A DNA stretch of 64,000 nucleotides, taken from the NCBI GenBank assembly GCA_021464245.1, contig JADCRB010000016.1:10100835-10164834 (forward strand), given 5' to 3'. A program made the position numbers and the translations under genes. A model generated the notes under the pieces. The model had not been told where the DNA came from and did not search any database. It saw only the letters and a list, made by a program, of their open reading frames with translations. Numbering within the stretch: position 1 is the first letter of the stretch; the number at the start of each line of letters is the position of its first letter. Positions 12,892 through 26,044 of the stretch are shown piece after piece. The DNA is from Carallia brachiata. Its lineage: Eukaryota; Streptophyta; Magnoliopsida; Malpighiales; Rhizophoraceae.

Positions 12892-14511
12892 CTTACAAAT
12901 AGTCATTTTCTTTTTTTATGGCTTATTAACACAACTTAAAGTTAATTTAAGCTAAATGCTTGTAAAAACCTTTAATTTCAAAGAAAAAACGCATTTCCAA
13001 CACCTTTGAGGTGTTAAATACATTCAATTCCCCCTAATAAGTGTGCAATTGATCATGATTTGCGTTTGTTAGTAGCATAAGACCTTTTGTGGTGAATAAA
13101 GATGCTAAATCCTTTATTCTTACAAATAAGTGATTTCTTTCATTTTAATCTCTTATTTAACACAAATTAAAGTTAATTTAAGCACAAATGCTTGTAAAAC
13201 CTTTAATTTCAAAGAAAAACGCATTTCCAACACCCTTTGAGGTGTTAAATTCATTAAATTCCCCCTAATAAGTGTGCAATTGATCATGATTTGCAGTTTA
13301 TTAGTCGGGTAAGACCTTTTGTGGCGTGAATAATGAGCTAAATCGCTTTATTTCTTGCAAATAAGTGATTTTTTTCATTTTAATGGCTTATTTAATGCAA
13401 ATTAAACTTAATTTAAGTATAAATGCTTGTAAAAACCTTCAATTTCAATGTAAAACGCATTTCCAACACCTTTGAGGTCATAAACATTCAATACCTCTAA
13501 TAAGTGTGCAATTGATCATGATTTGCATTTATTAGTTGCATAAGGACCTTTTGGTGTGAATAAAGAGGCTAAATCACTTTATTTCTTGCAAAAAATCATT
13601 TTCTTTCATTTAATGGCTTATTTAAGACAAATTAAAAGTTAATTTAAGCATAAATGCTTCTAAAAACCTTTAATTTCAATGCAAAACGCATTTTCCAACA
13701 CCTTTGAGGTGATAAATACATTGGATTCCCTCTAATAAGGTGCAATGATCATTTTTTCCATTTATTAGTTGCATAAGACCTTGTTGTGGTGATAAAGAGG
13801 CTAAATCACTTTATCTCTTGCAATAAGTAATTTTCTTTCATTTTAATGACTTTTTAACACAATTTAAAGTTAATTTAAGCATAAATGCTTGTAAAAAACT
13901 TTAATTTCAAGCAAACGCATTTCTCTAACACCTTTTGAGGTGATAATATATTCAATCCCTCTAATAACTGTGCAATTGATAATGATTTATTTATTAGTTG
14001 CATAAGACCTTTTGTTGCATGAATAAAGAGCTAAATCACTTTATCTCTTGCAAATAAGTGATTTTCTATCATTTTAATGACTTATTTAAACAATTTAAAG
14101 TTAATTTAAGCATAAATGCTTGTAAAAACCTTTAATTTCAATGCAAACGCATTTCCAACACCTTTGGAGTGATAAATACATTCAATTTCCCTATAATAAG
14201 TGTGCAATTGATCATGATGGCATTGTTAGTTGTATAAGACCTTTTGTGGTGTGAATAAAGTGGCTAAATCATTTATCTCTTGCAAATAAGTGATTTTCTT
14301 TCATTTTAATGGCTTATTTAACACAAATTAAACTTAATTTAAGTATAAATGCTTGTAAAAACCTTTCATTTCAATGCAAACGCTTTCCAACACCTTTTGA
14401 AGTGATAAATACATTTAATACCCCTAATAAGTGTGCAATTGATCATGATTTGCATTTATAGTTGCATAAGACCTTTTGTGGTGTGAATAAAGAGGCTAAA
14501 TCACTTTATTT
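12892..14511. repeat. HOR 7-mer unit, subtype 7b, copy 1
   Basis: A-B-C-D-E-F-G in 1620 bp. It differs from 7a by TTAGTCGGGTAAGACC in B and by TTTAATGCAAATTAAAC with GAGGTCATAAAC in C. Both features are shared with 12-mer units. D keeps TTTAAGACAAATT as in 7a. The unit looks like a recombinant with a 12-mer-like left part and a 7a-like right part (inference). It is one of the most indel-rich units in the array. Confidence 0.83.
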
Positions 14512-17329
14512 CTTACAAATAAGTCATTTTCTTTTTTTTTAATGGCTTATTTAACACAACTTAAAGTTAATTTAAGCATAATGCTTGTAAAAACCTTTAA
14601 TTTCAAAGAAAAAACGCATTTCCAACACCTTTGAGGTTAAATACATTCAATTCCCCCTAATAAGTGTGCAATTGATCATGATTTGCGTTTGTTAGTAGCA
14701 TAAGACCTTTTGGTGGCGTGAATAAGATGCTAAATCACTTTATTTCTTACAAATAAGTGATTTTCTTTCATTTTAATCTCTTATTAACACACAATTAAAG
14801 TTAATGTTAAGCACAAATGCTTGTAAAAACCTTAATTCAAAGAAAAACGCATTTCCAAACACCCTTTGAGTGTTAAATTCATTAAATTCCCCCTAATAAG
14901 TGTGCAATTGATCATGATTTGCATTTATTAGTCGGGTAAGACCTTTTGTGGCGTGAATAATGAGCTACTCGCTTTATTTCTTGCAAATAAGTCATTTTCT
15001 TCTTTCTTTCATTTTAATGCTTATTTAATACAAATTAAACTTAATTTAAGTATAAAATGCTTGTAAAAACCTTCAATTTCAATGTAAAACGCATTTCCAA
15101 CACCTTTTGAGGTCATAAATACATTCAATACCCTCTAATAAGTGTGCAATTGATCATGATTTGCGTTTATAGTTGCATAAGACCTTTTGTGGTGTGAATA
15201 AAGAGGCTAATCCTTTATTTCTTGCAAAAAAGTCATTTTCTTTCATTTTAATGGCTTATTTAACACAAATTAAAGTTAATGTTAAGCATAAATGCTTCTA
15301 AAAACCTTTATTTTCAATGCAAAACGCATTTCCAACACCTTTGAGGTGATAAATACATTGAATTCCCTCTAATAAGTGTGCAATTGATCATTATTTCCAT
15401 TTATGTTGCATAAGACCTTTTGTGGTGTGAATAAAGAGGCTAAATCACTTTATCTCTTGCAATAAGTGATTTTCTTTCATTTTAATGACTTATTTAACAC
15501 AATTTAAAGTTAATTTAAGCATAAATGCTTGTAAAAACTTTTAATTTCAACGCAAAACGCATTTCTAACACCTTTTGAGGTGATAAATACATTCAATTCC
15601 CTCTAATAACTGTGCAATTGATAATGATTTGCATTTATTAGTTGCATAACCTTTTGTTGCATGAATAAAGATGCTAAATCACTTTATCTCTTGCAAATAA
15701 GTGATTTTCTATCATTTTAATGACTTATTTAACACAATTTAAAGTTAATTTAAGCATAATGCTTGTAAAAACCTTTAATTTCAATGCAAAATGCATTTCC
15801 AACACCTTTGGAGGTGATAAATACATTCAATTCCCTATAATAAGTGTGCAATTTATCATGATTGGCATTTATTAGTTGTAGAAGACCTTTTGTGGTGTGA
15901 ATAAAGCGGCTAAATCACATTATCTCTTGCAAATAAGTGATTTTCTTTCATTTAAATGGCTATTTAACACAAATTAAAGTTAATTTGAGCATAAATTCTT
16001 GTAAAACCCTTTAATTCAATGCAAAACGCATTTCCAACACTTTTTGAGGTCTTAAATACATTCAATTCCCTCTAATAAGTGTGCAATTGATCATGATTTG
16101 CATTTTAGTTGCATAAGACCTTTTGTGTGGCTGAATAAAGAGGCTAAATCACTTTATTTTGCAAATAAGTGATTTTCTTTCATTTGAATGGCTATTTAAC
16201 ACAAATTAAGTTAATTAAGCATAAATGCTTCTAAAAAACCTTAATTTTTTCAATGCAAAACGCATTTCCAACACCTTTGAGGTGATAAATACATTGAATT
16301 CCCTCGAATAAGTGTGGCAATTGATCATTATTGCATTTATTAGTTGCATAAGACCTTTTGTGGTGTGAATAAAGGCTAAATCACTTTATCTGTTGCAAAT
16401 AGTGATTTTTTCTTTCATTTTAATGGCTTATTTAACACAATTTAAAGTTAATTTAAGCATAAATGCTTGTAAAAACTTTAATTTCAATGCAAAACGAATT
16501 TCTAACACCTTTGAGGTGATAATACATTCAATTCCCTCTAATAACTGTGCAATGATATGATTTGCATTTATTAGTTGCATAAGACCTTTTGTTGCATGAA
16601 TAAAGAGGCTAATCACTTTATCTCTTGCAAATAAGTGATTTTCTATCATTTTAATGACTTATTTAACACAATTTAAAGTTAATTTAAGCATAAATGCTTG
16701 TAAAAACCTTTAATTTCAATCCAAAACGCATTTCCAACACCTTTTGAGTAGAAATACATTCAATTCCCTCTAATAACTGTGCAATTGATAATGATTTGCA
16801 TTTATTAGTTGCATAAGACCTTTTGTTGCATGAATAAAGAGGCTAAATCACTTTATCTCTTGCAAATAAGTGATTTTCTATCATTTTAATGACTTATTTA
16901 ACACAATTTAAAGTTAATTTAAGCATAAATGCTCGTAAAAACCTTTAATTTCAAGCAAAACGCATTTCCAAAACCTTTGGAGGTGATAAATATATTAATT
17001 CCCTATAATAAGTGTGGCAATTGATCATGATTGGCATTTATATTGTTGTATAAGACCTTTTGTGGTGTGAATAACGCGGCTAATCACATTATCTCTTGCA
17101 AATAAGTGATTTTCTTTCATTTTAATGGCTTATTTTAACACAAATTAAACTTATTTAAGTATAATGCTTGTAAAAACCTTTCATTTCAATGGAAAAACGC
17201 CTTTCCAACACCTTTTGAAGTGATAAATACATTCAATACCCTCTAATAAGTGTGCAATTGATCATGATTTACATTTATTAGTTGCATAAGACCTTTTGTG
17301 TGTGAATAAGAGGCTAAATCACTTTATTT
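14512..17329. repeat. HOR 12-mer unit, copy 2
   Basis: Twelve monomers in 2818 bp in the order A-B-C-D-E-F-H-I-J-K-L-G, matching 8425-11250. It includes 12-mer-specific CAATTTATCATGATTGG with TTGTAGAAGACC in F, TTTTTGAGGTCTTAAATAC in H and CGAATTTCTAACACC in J. It is indel-rich between about 16100 and 17350. Confidence 0.86.
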
Positions 17330-18982
17330 CTTACAAATAAGTCATTTTCTTTTTTTTTAATAATGGCTTATTTAACACAACTTAAAGTTAATTTAAGCAT
17401 AATGCTTGTAAAAAACCTTTAATTTCAAAGAAAAACGCATTTCCAACACCTTTTGAGGTGTTAAATACATTCAATTCCCCCTAATAAGTGTGCAATTGAT
17501 CATGATTTGCGTTTGTTAGTAGCATAAGACCTTTTGTGGCGTGAATAAAGATGCTAAATCACTTTATTTCTTACAAATAAGTGATTTTCTTTCATTTTAA
17601 TCTCTTATTTAACACAAATTAAAGTTAATTTAAGCACAAATGCTTGTCAAAACCTTTAATTTCAAAGAAAAACGCATTTCCAACACCCTTTGAGGTGTTA
17701 AATTCATTAAATTCCCCCTAATAAGTGTGCAATTGATCATGATTTGCATTTATTGTCGTTAAGACCTTTTGTGGCGTGAATAATGAGGCTAAATGCTTTA
17801 TTTCTTGCAAATAAGTGATTTCTTTCATTTTAATGGCTTTTTAATACAAATTAAACTTAATTTAAGTATAAATGCTTGTAAAAACCTTCAATTTCAATGT
17901 AAAACGCATTTCCAACACCTTTTGAGGTGATAAATACATTCAATACCCTCTAATAAGTGTGCAATTGATCATGATTTGCATTTATTAGTTGCATAAGACC
18001 TTTTGTGGTGTGAATAAAGAGGCTAAATCACTTTATTTCTTGCAAAAAAGTCATTTTCTTTCATTTTAATGGCTTATTTAAGACAAATTAAAGTTAATTT
18101 AAGCATAAATGCTTCTAAAAACCTTTAATTTCAATGCAAAACGCATTTCCAACACCTTTTGAGGTGATAAATACATGAATTCCCTCTAATAAGTGTGCAT
18201 TGATCATTATTTCCATTTATTAGTTGCATAAGACCTTTTGTGGTGTGAATAAAGAGGCTAAATCACTTTATCTCTTGCAAATAGTAATTTCTTTCATTTT
18301 AATGACTTATTTAAACACAATTTAAAGTTAATTTAAGCATAAATGCTTGTAAAAACTTTAATTTCAACGCAAAACGCATTTCTAATACCTTTTGAGGTGA
18401 TAAATATATTCAATACCCTCTAATAACTGTGCAATTGATAATGATTTGCATTTATTAGTTGCATAAGACCTTTTGTTGCATGAATAAAGATGCTAAATCA
18501 CTTTATCTCTTGCAAATAAGTGATTTTCTATCATTTTAATGACTTATTTAACACAATTTAAAGTTAATTTAAGCATAAATGCTTGTAAAAACCTTTAATT
18601 TCAATGCAAAACGCATTTCCAACACCTTTGGAGGTGATAAATACATTCAATTCCCTATAATAAGTGTGCAATTGATCATGATTGGCATTTGTTAGTTGTA
18701 TAAGACCTTTTGTGGTGTGAATAAAGTGGCTAAATCATTTTATCTCTTGCAAATAAGTGATTTTCTTTCATTTTAATGGCTTATTTAACACAAATTAAAC
18801 TTAATTTAAGTATAAATGCTTGTAAAAACCTTTCATTTCAATGCAAAACGCCTTTCCAACACCTTTTGAAGTGATAAATACATTTAATACCCTCTAATAA
18901 GTGTGCAATTGATCATGATTTGCATTTATTAGTTGCATAAGACCTTTTGTGGTGTGAATAAAGAGGCTAAATCACTTTATTT
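17330..18982. repeat. HOR 7-mer unit, subtype 7a, copy 3
   Basis: A-B-C-D-E-F-G in 1653 bp, largely clean. CTTGTCAAAACC in B and GAGGTGATAAATAC in C mark subtype 7a. E has ATAGTAATTTC and TTTCTAATACC. F has GGCATTTGTTAG and AAAGTGGCTAAATCATT. Confidence 0.88.
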
Positions 18983-20630
18983 CTTACAAATAAGTCATTT
19001 TCTTTTTTTTTAATGGCTTATTTAACACAACTTAAAGTTAATTTAAGCATAAATGCTTGTAAAAAACCTTTAATTTCAAAGAAAAACGCATTTCCAACAC
19101 CTTTTGAGGTGTTAAATACATTCAATTCCCCCTAATAAGTGTGCAATTGATCATGATTTGCGTTTGTTAGTAGCATAAGACCTTTTGTGGCGTGAATAAA
19201 GATGCTAAATCACTTTATTTCTTACAAATAAGTGATTTTCTTTCATTTTAATCTCTTATTTAACACAAATTAAAGTTAATTTAAGCACAAATGCTTGTAA
19301 AAACCTTTAATTTCAAAGAAAAACGCATTTCCAACACCCTTTGAGGTGTTAAATTCATTAAATTCCCCCTAATAAGTGTGCAATTGATCATGATTTGCAT
19401 TTATTAGTCGGGTAAGACCTTTTGTGGCGTGAATAATGAGGCTAAATCGCTTTATTTCTTGCAAATAAGTGATTTTCTTTCATTTTAATGGCTTATTTAA
19501 TGCAAATTAAACTTAATTTAAGTATAAATGCTTGTAAAAACCTTCAATTTCAATGTAAAACGCATTTCCAACACCTTTTGAGGTCATAAATACATTCAAT
19601 ACCCTCTAATAAGTGTGCAATTGATCATGATTTGCATTTTTAGTTGCATAAGACCTTTTGTGGTGAAAAATAAGAGGCTAAATCACTTTATTTCTTGCAA
19701 AAAAGTCATTTTCTTTCATTTTAATGGCTTATTTAAGACAAATTAAAGTTAATTTAAGCATAAATGCTTCTAAAAACCTTTAATTTCAATGCAAAACGCA
19801 TTTCCAACACCTTTTGAGGTGATAAATACATTGAATTCCCTCTAATAAGTGTGCAATTGATCATTATTTCCATTTATTAGTTGCATAAGACCTTTTGTGG
19901 TGTGAATAAAGAGGCTAAACACTTTATCTCTTGCAAATAAGTAATTTTCTTTCATTTTAATGACTTATTTAACACAATTTAAAGTTAATTTAAGCATAAT
20001 GCTTGTAAAAACTTTTAATTTCAACGCAAAACGCATTTCTAACACCTTTTGAGGTGATAAATATATTCAATTCCCTCTAATAACTGTGCAATTGATAATG
20101 ATTTGCATTTATTAGTTGCATAAGACCTTTTGTTGCATGAATAAGATGCTAAATCACTTTATCTCTTGCAAATAAGTGATTTTCTATCATTTAATGACTT
20201 ATTTAACACAATTTAAAGTTAATTTAAGCATAAATGCTTGTAAAAACCTTTAATTTCAATGCAAAACGCATTTCCAAACACCTTTGGAGGTGATAAATAC
20301 ATTCAATTCCCTATAATAAGTGTGCAATTGATCATGATTGGCATTTTTAGTTGTATAAGACCTTTTGTGGTGTGAATAAAGTGGCTAAATCATTTCTCTT
20401 GCAAATAAGTGATTTTCTTTCATTTAATGGCTTATTTAACACAATTAAACTTAATTTAAGTATAAATAAATGCTTGTAAAACCTTTCATTTCAATGCAAA
20501 ACGCCTTTCCAACACCTTTTGAGTGATAAATACATTTACCCTCTAATAAGTGTGCAATTGATCATGATTTGCATTTATTAGTTGCATAAGACCTTTGTGG
20601 TGTGAATAAAGAGGCTAAATCACTTTATTT
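18983..20630. repeat. HOR 7-mer unit, subtype 7b, copy 2
   Basis: A-B-C-D-E-F-G in 1648 bp. TTAGTCGGGTAAGACC in B, TTTAATGCAAATTAAAC and GAGGTCATAAATAC in C and TTTAAGACAAATT in D repeat the 7b signature of 12892-14511. It completes the second 12-7a-7b superunit. Confidence 0.87.
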
Positions 20631-23209
20631 CTTACAAATAAGTCATTTTCTTTTTTTAATGGCTTATTAACACAACTTAAAGTTAATTTAAGCATAAATG
20701 CTTGTAAAAACCTTTAATTTCAAAGAAAAACGCATTTCCAACACCTTTTGAGGTGTTAAATACATTCAATTCCCCTAATAAGTGTGCAATTGATCATGAT
20801 TTGCGTTTGTTAGTAGCATAAGACCTTTTGTGGCGTGAATAAAGATGCTAAATCACTTTATTTCTTACAAATAAGTGATTTTCTTTATTTTAATCTCTTT
20901 TAACACAATTAAAGTTAATTTAAGCACAAATGCTTGTAAAAACCTTTAATTTCAAAGAAAACGCATTTCCAACACCCTTTGAGGTGTTAAATCATTAAAT
21001 TCCCCTAATAATGTGCAATTGATCATGATTTGCATTTATTAGTCGGGTAAGACCTTTTGTGGCGTGAATAATGAGGCTAAATCGCTTTATTTCTTGCAAA
21101 TAGTGATTTTCTATTTTTCATTTTAATGGCTTATTTAATGCAAATTAAACTTAATTTAAGTATAAATGCTTGTAAAAACCTTCAATTTCATTAATGTAAA
21201 ACGCATTCCATACACACACCTTTTGAGGTCATAAATACATTCAATACCCTCTAATAAGTGTGCAATTGATCATGATTTGCGTTTATTAGTTGCATAAGAC
21301 CTTTTGTGGTGTGAATAAAGAGGCTAAATCACTTTATTTCTCTGCAAAAAAGTCATTTTCTTTCATTTTAATGGCTTATTTAACACAAATTAAAGTTAAT
21401 TTAAGCATAAATGCGTCTAAAAACCTTTATTTCAATGCAAAACGCATTTCCAACCACCTTTGAGGTGATAATACATTGAATTCCCTCTAATAAGTGTGCA
21501 ATTGATCATTATTTCCATTTATTAGTTGCATAAGACCTTTTGTGGTGTGAATAAAGAGGCTAAATCACTTTATCTCTTGCAAATAAGTGATTTTCTTTCA
21601 TTTTAATGACTTATTTAACACAATTTAAAGTTAATTTAAGCATAAATGCTTTGTAAAAACTTTAATTTCAACGCAAAACGCATTTCCAACACCTTTGAGG
21701 TGATAAATACATTCAATTCCCTAAATAAGTGTGCAATTGATCATGATTTGCATTTATTAGTTGTAAGACCTTTTGTGGTGTGAATAAAGAGGCTAAATCA
21801 CTTTATCTCTTGCAATAAGTGATTTTCTTTTTTTCATTTAAAGGCTATTTAACACAATTAAAGTTAATTTAAGCATAAATGCTTGTAAAACCCTTTAATT
21901 TCAATGCAAAACGCATTTCCAACACTTTTGAGGTGTAAATACATTCAATTCCCTCTAATAAGTGTGCAATTGATCATGATTTGCATTTATTAGTTGCATA
22001 AGACCTTTTGTGGTGAATAAGAGCTAAATCACTTATTTCTTGCAATAAGTGATTTTCTTTCATTTAATGGCTATTTAACACAAATTAAAGTTAATTTAAG
22101 CATAAATGCTTCTAAAAACCTTTAATTTCAATGAAAACGCATTTCCAACACCTTTGAGGTGATAAATACATTAATTCCCTCTAATAAGTGTGCAATTGAT
22201 CATTATTTGCATTTATTAGTTGGCATAAGACCTTTTGTGGTGTGAATAAAGAGGCTAAATCACTTTATCTTTGCAAATAAGTGATTTTCTTTCATTTAAT
22301 GGCTTATTTAACACAATTAAAGTTAATTTAAGCATAAATGCTTGTAAAAACTTTAATTTCAATGCAAAACGATTTCCAACACCTTTTGAGGTGATAAATA
22401 CATTCAATTCCCTCTAATAATGTGCAATTGATAATATTTGCATTTATTAGTTGCATAAGACCTTTTGTTGCATGAATAAAGAGGCTAAATCACTTTATCT
22501 CTTGCAAATAAGTGATTTTCTTTCATCATTTAATGACTTATTTAACACAATTTAAAGTTAATTTAAGCATAAATGCTTGTAAAAACTTTAATTTCAATGC
22601 AAACGCATTTCCAACACCTTTTGAGGTGATAAATACATTCAATTCCCTCTAATAACTGTGCAATTGATAATGATTTGCATTTATTAGTTGCATAAGACCT
22701 TTTGTTGCATGAATAAAGAGGCTAAATCACTTTATCTCTTGCAAATAAGTGATTTTCTATCATTTAATGACTTATTTAAACAATCACAATTTAAAGTTAA
22801 TTTAAGCATAAATGCTTGTAAAAAACCTTTAATTTCACAATGCAAAACGCATTTCCAAAACCTTTGGAGGTGATAAATATATTCAATTCCCTATAATAAG
22901 TGTGCAATTGATCATGATTGGCATTTATAGTTGTATAAGACCTTTGTGGTGTGAATAAAGCGCTAAATCACATTATCTCTTGCAAAAGTGATTTCTTCAT
23001 TTTAATGGCTTATTTAACACAATTAAACTTAATTTAAGTATAAATGCTTGTAAAACCTTTCATTTCAATGGAAAACGCCTTTCCAACACCTTTTGAAGTG
23101 ATAAATACATTCAATACCCTCTAATAAGTGTGCAATTGATCATGATTTGCATTTATTAGTTGCATAAGACCTTTTGTGGTGTGAATAAAGAGGCTAAATC
23201 ACTTTATTT
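20631..23209. repeat. HOR 12-mer unit with one monomer lost (11-mer)
   Basis: Eleven monomers in 2579 bp. A-B-C-D are normal. The next monomer begins as E (TTTCAACGC near 21670) but ends with a generic or F-like 3' half (CATGATTTGC, GGTGTGAATAAAGAGG) in place of the E ending TTGTTGCATG. It is followed directly by H, so E and F appear fused into one monomer. H-I-J-K-L-G follow. The unit is indel-rich, with odd insertions such as CATACACACACC near 21210, so the fusion could be an assembly effect. Confidence 0.75.
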
Positions 23210-26044
23210 CTTACAAATAAGTCATTTTCTTTTTTTTTAATGGCTTATTTAACACAACTTAAAGTTAATTTAAGCATAAATGCTTGTAAAAACCTTTAAT
23301 TTCAAAGAAAAACGCATTTCCAACACCTTTTGAGGTTTAAATACATTCAATTCCCCCTAATAAGTGTGCAATTGATCATGATTTGCGTTTGTTAGTAGCA
23401 TAAGACCTTTTGTGGCGTGAAAGATGCTAAATCACTTTATTTCTTACAAATAAGTGATTTTCTTTCATTTTAATCTCTTATTTAACACAAATTAAAGTTA
23501 ATTTAAGCACAAATGCTTGTAAAAACCTTTAATTTCAAAGAAAAACGCATTTCCAACACCCTTTGAGGTGTTAAATTCATTAAATTCCCCCTAATAAGTG
23601 TGCAATTGATCATGATTGCATTTATTAGTCGGGTAAGACCTTTTGTGGCGTGAATAATGAGGCTAAATCGCTTTATTTCTTGCAAATAAGTGATTTTCTT
23701 TCATTTTAATGGCTTATTTAATGCAAATTAAACTTAATTTAAGTATAAATGCTTGTAAAAACCTTCAATTTCAATGTAAAACGCATTTCCAACACCTTTT
23801 GAGGTCATAAATACATTCAATACCCTCTAATAAGTGTGCAATTGATCATGATTTGCGTTTATTAGTTGCATAAGACCTTTTGTGGTGTGAATAAAGAGGC
23901 TAAATCACTTTATTTCTTGCAAAAAAGTCATTTTCTTTCATTTTAATGGCTTATTTAACACAAATTAAAGTTAATTTAAGCATAAATGCTTCTAAAAACC
24001 TTTATTTTCAATGCAAAACGCATTTCCAACACCTTTTGAGGTGATAAATACATTGAATTCCCTCTAATAAGTGTGCAATTGATCATTATTTCCATTTATT
24101 AGTTGCATAAGACCTTTTGTGGTGTGAATAAAGAGGCTAAATCACTTTTCTCTTGCAAATAAGTGATTTTCTTTCATTTTAATGACTTATTTAACACAAT
24201 TTAAAGTTAATTTAAGCATAAATGCTTGTAAAAACTTTTAATTTCAACGCAAAACGCATTTCTAACACCTTTTGAGGTGATAAATACATTCAATTCCCTC
24301 TAATAACTGTGCAATTGATAATGATTTGCATTTATTAGTTGCATAAGACCTTTTGTTGCATGAATAAAGATGCTAAATCACTTTATCTCTTGCAAATAAG
24401 TGATTTTCTATCATTTTAATGACTTATTTAACACAATTTAAAGTTAATTTAAGCATAAATGCTTGTAAAAACCTTTAATTTCAATGCAAAATGCATTTCC
24501 AACACCTTTGGAGGTGATAAATACATTCAATTCCCTATAATAAGTGTGCAATTTATCATGATTGGCATTTATTAGTTGTAGAAGACCTTTTGTGGTGTGA
24601 ATAAAGCGGCTAAATCACATTATCTCTTGCAAATAAGTGATTTTCTTTCATTTAAATGGCTATTTAACACAAATTAAAGTTAATTTGAGCATAAATTCTT
24701 GTAAAACCCTTTAATTTCAATGCAAAACGCATTTCCAACACTTTTTGAGGTCTTAAATACATTCAATTCCCTCTAATAAGTGTGCAATTGATCATGATTT
24801 GCATTTATTAGTTGCATAAGACCTTTTGTGGCGTGAATAAAGAGGCTAAATCACTTTATTTCTTGCAAATAAGTGATTTTCTTTCATTTGAATGGCTATT
24901 TAACACAAATATAAGTTAATTTAAGCATAAATGCTTCTAAAAACCTTTAATTTCAATGCAAAACGCATTTCCAACACCTTTTGAGGTGATAAATACATTG
25001 AATTCCCTCTAATAAGTGTGCAATTGATCATTATTTGCATTTATTAGTTGCATAAGACCTTTTGTGGTGTGAATAAAGAGGCTAAATCACTTTATCTGTT
25101 GCAAATAAGTGATTTTCTTTCATTTTAATGGCTTATTTAACACAATTTAAAGTTAATTTAAGCATAAATGCTTGTAAAAACTTTTAATTTCAATGCAAAA
25201 CGAATTTCTAACACCTTTTGAGGTGATAAATACATTCAATTCCCTCTAATAACTGTGCAATTGATAATGATTTGCATTTATTAGTTGCATAAGACCTTTT
25301 GTTGCATGAATAAAGAGGCTAAATCACTTTATCTCTTGCAAATAAGTGATTTTCTATCATTTTAATGACTTATTTAACACAATTTAAAGTTAATTTAAGC
25401 ATAAATGCTTGTAAAAACCTTTAATTTCAATGCAAAACGCATTTCCAACACCTTTTGAGGTGATAAATACATTCAATTCCCTCTAATAACTGTGCAATTG
25501 ATAATGATTTGCATTTATTAGTTGCATAAGACCTTTTGTTGCATGAATAAAGAGGCTAAATCACTTTATCTCTTGCAAATAAGTGATTTTCTATCATTTT
25601 AATGACTTATTTAACACAATTTAAAGTTAATTTAAGCATAAATGCTTGTAAAAACCTTTAATTTCAATGCAAAACGCATTTCCAAAACCTTTGGAGGTGA
25701 TAAATATATTTAATTCCCTATAATAAGTGTGCAATTGATCATGATTGGCATTTATTAGTTGTATAAGACCTTTTGTGGTGTGAATAAAGCGGCTAAATCA
25801 CATTATCTCTTGCAAATAAGTGATTTTCTTTCATTTTAATGGCTTATTTAACACAAATTAAACTTAATTTAAGTATAAATGCTTGTAAAAACCTTTCATT
25901 TCAATGGAAAACGCCTTTCCAACACCTTTTGAAGTGATAAATACATTCAATACCCTCTAATAAGTGTGCAATTGATCATGATTTGCATTTATTAGTTGCA
26001 TAAGACCTTTTGTGGTGTGAATAAAGAGGCTAAATCACTTATTT
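23210..26044. repeat. HOR 12-mer unit, copy 3 (cleanest copy)
   Basis: Twelve monomers in 2835 bp with very few indels, so this is the best reference for the 12-mer order A-B-C-D-E-F-H-I-J-K-L-G. The spacing averages 236 bp. Landmarks are CATTATTTCC of D near 24083, AAATGCATTTCC and TTTATCATG of F near 24490-24560, H with TTTTTGAGGTCTTAAATAC near 24741, CGAATTTCTAACACC of J near 25200, and CCAAAACCTTTGG of L near 25682. Confidence 0.92.

Noticed and set aside
21190..21220. CATACACACACC as a microsatellite seed
   Set aside because: It occurs once, in a very indel-rich block, in place of CCAACACC. It is more likely a sequence error.
22688..22873. Plus-strand ORFs of 61-71 codons (also 7081-7296)
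   Set aside because: Same monomer frame as the 80-codon ORF. They depend on one-base deletions in indel-rich monomers.
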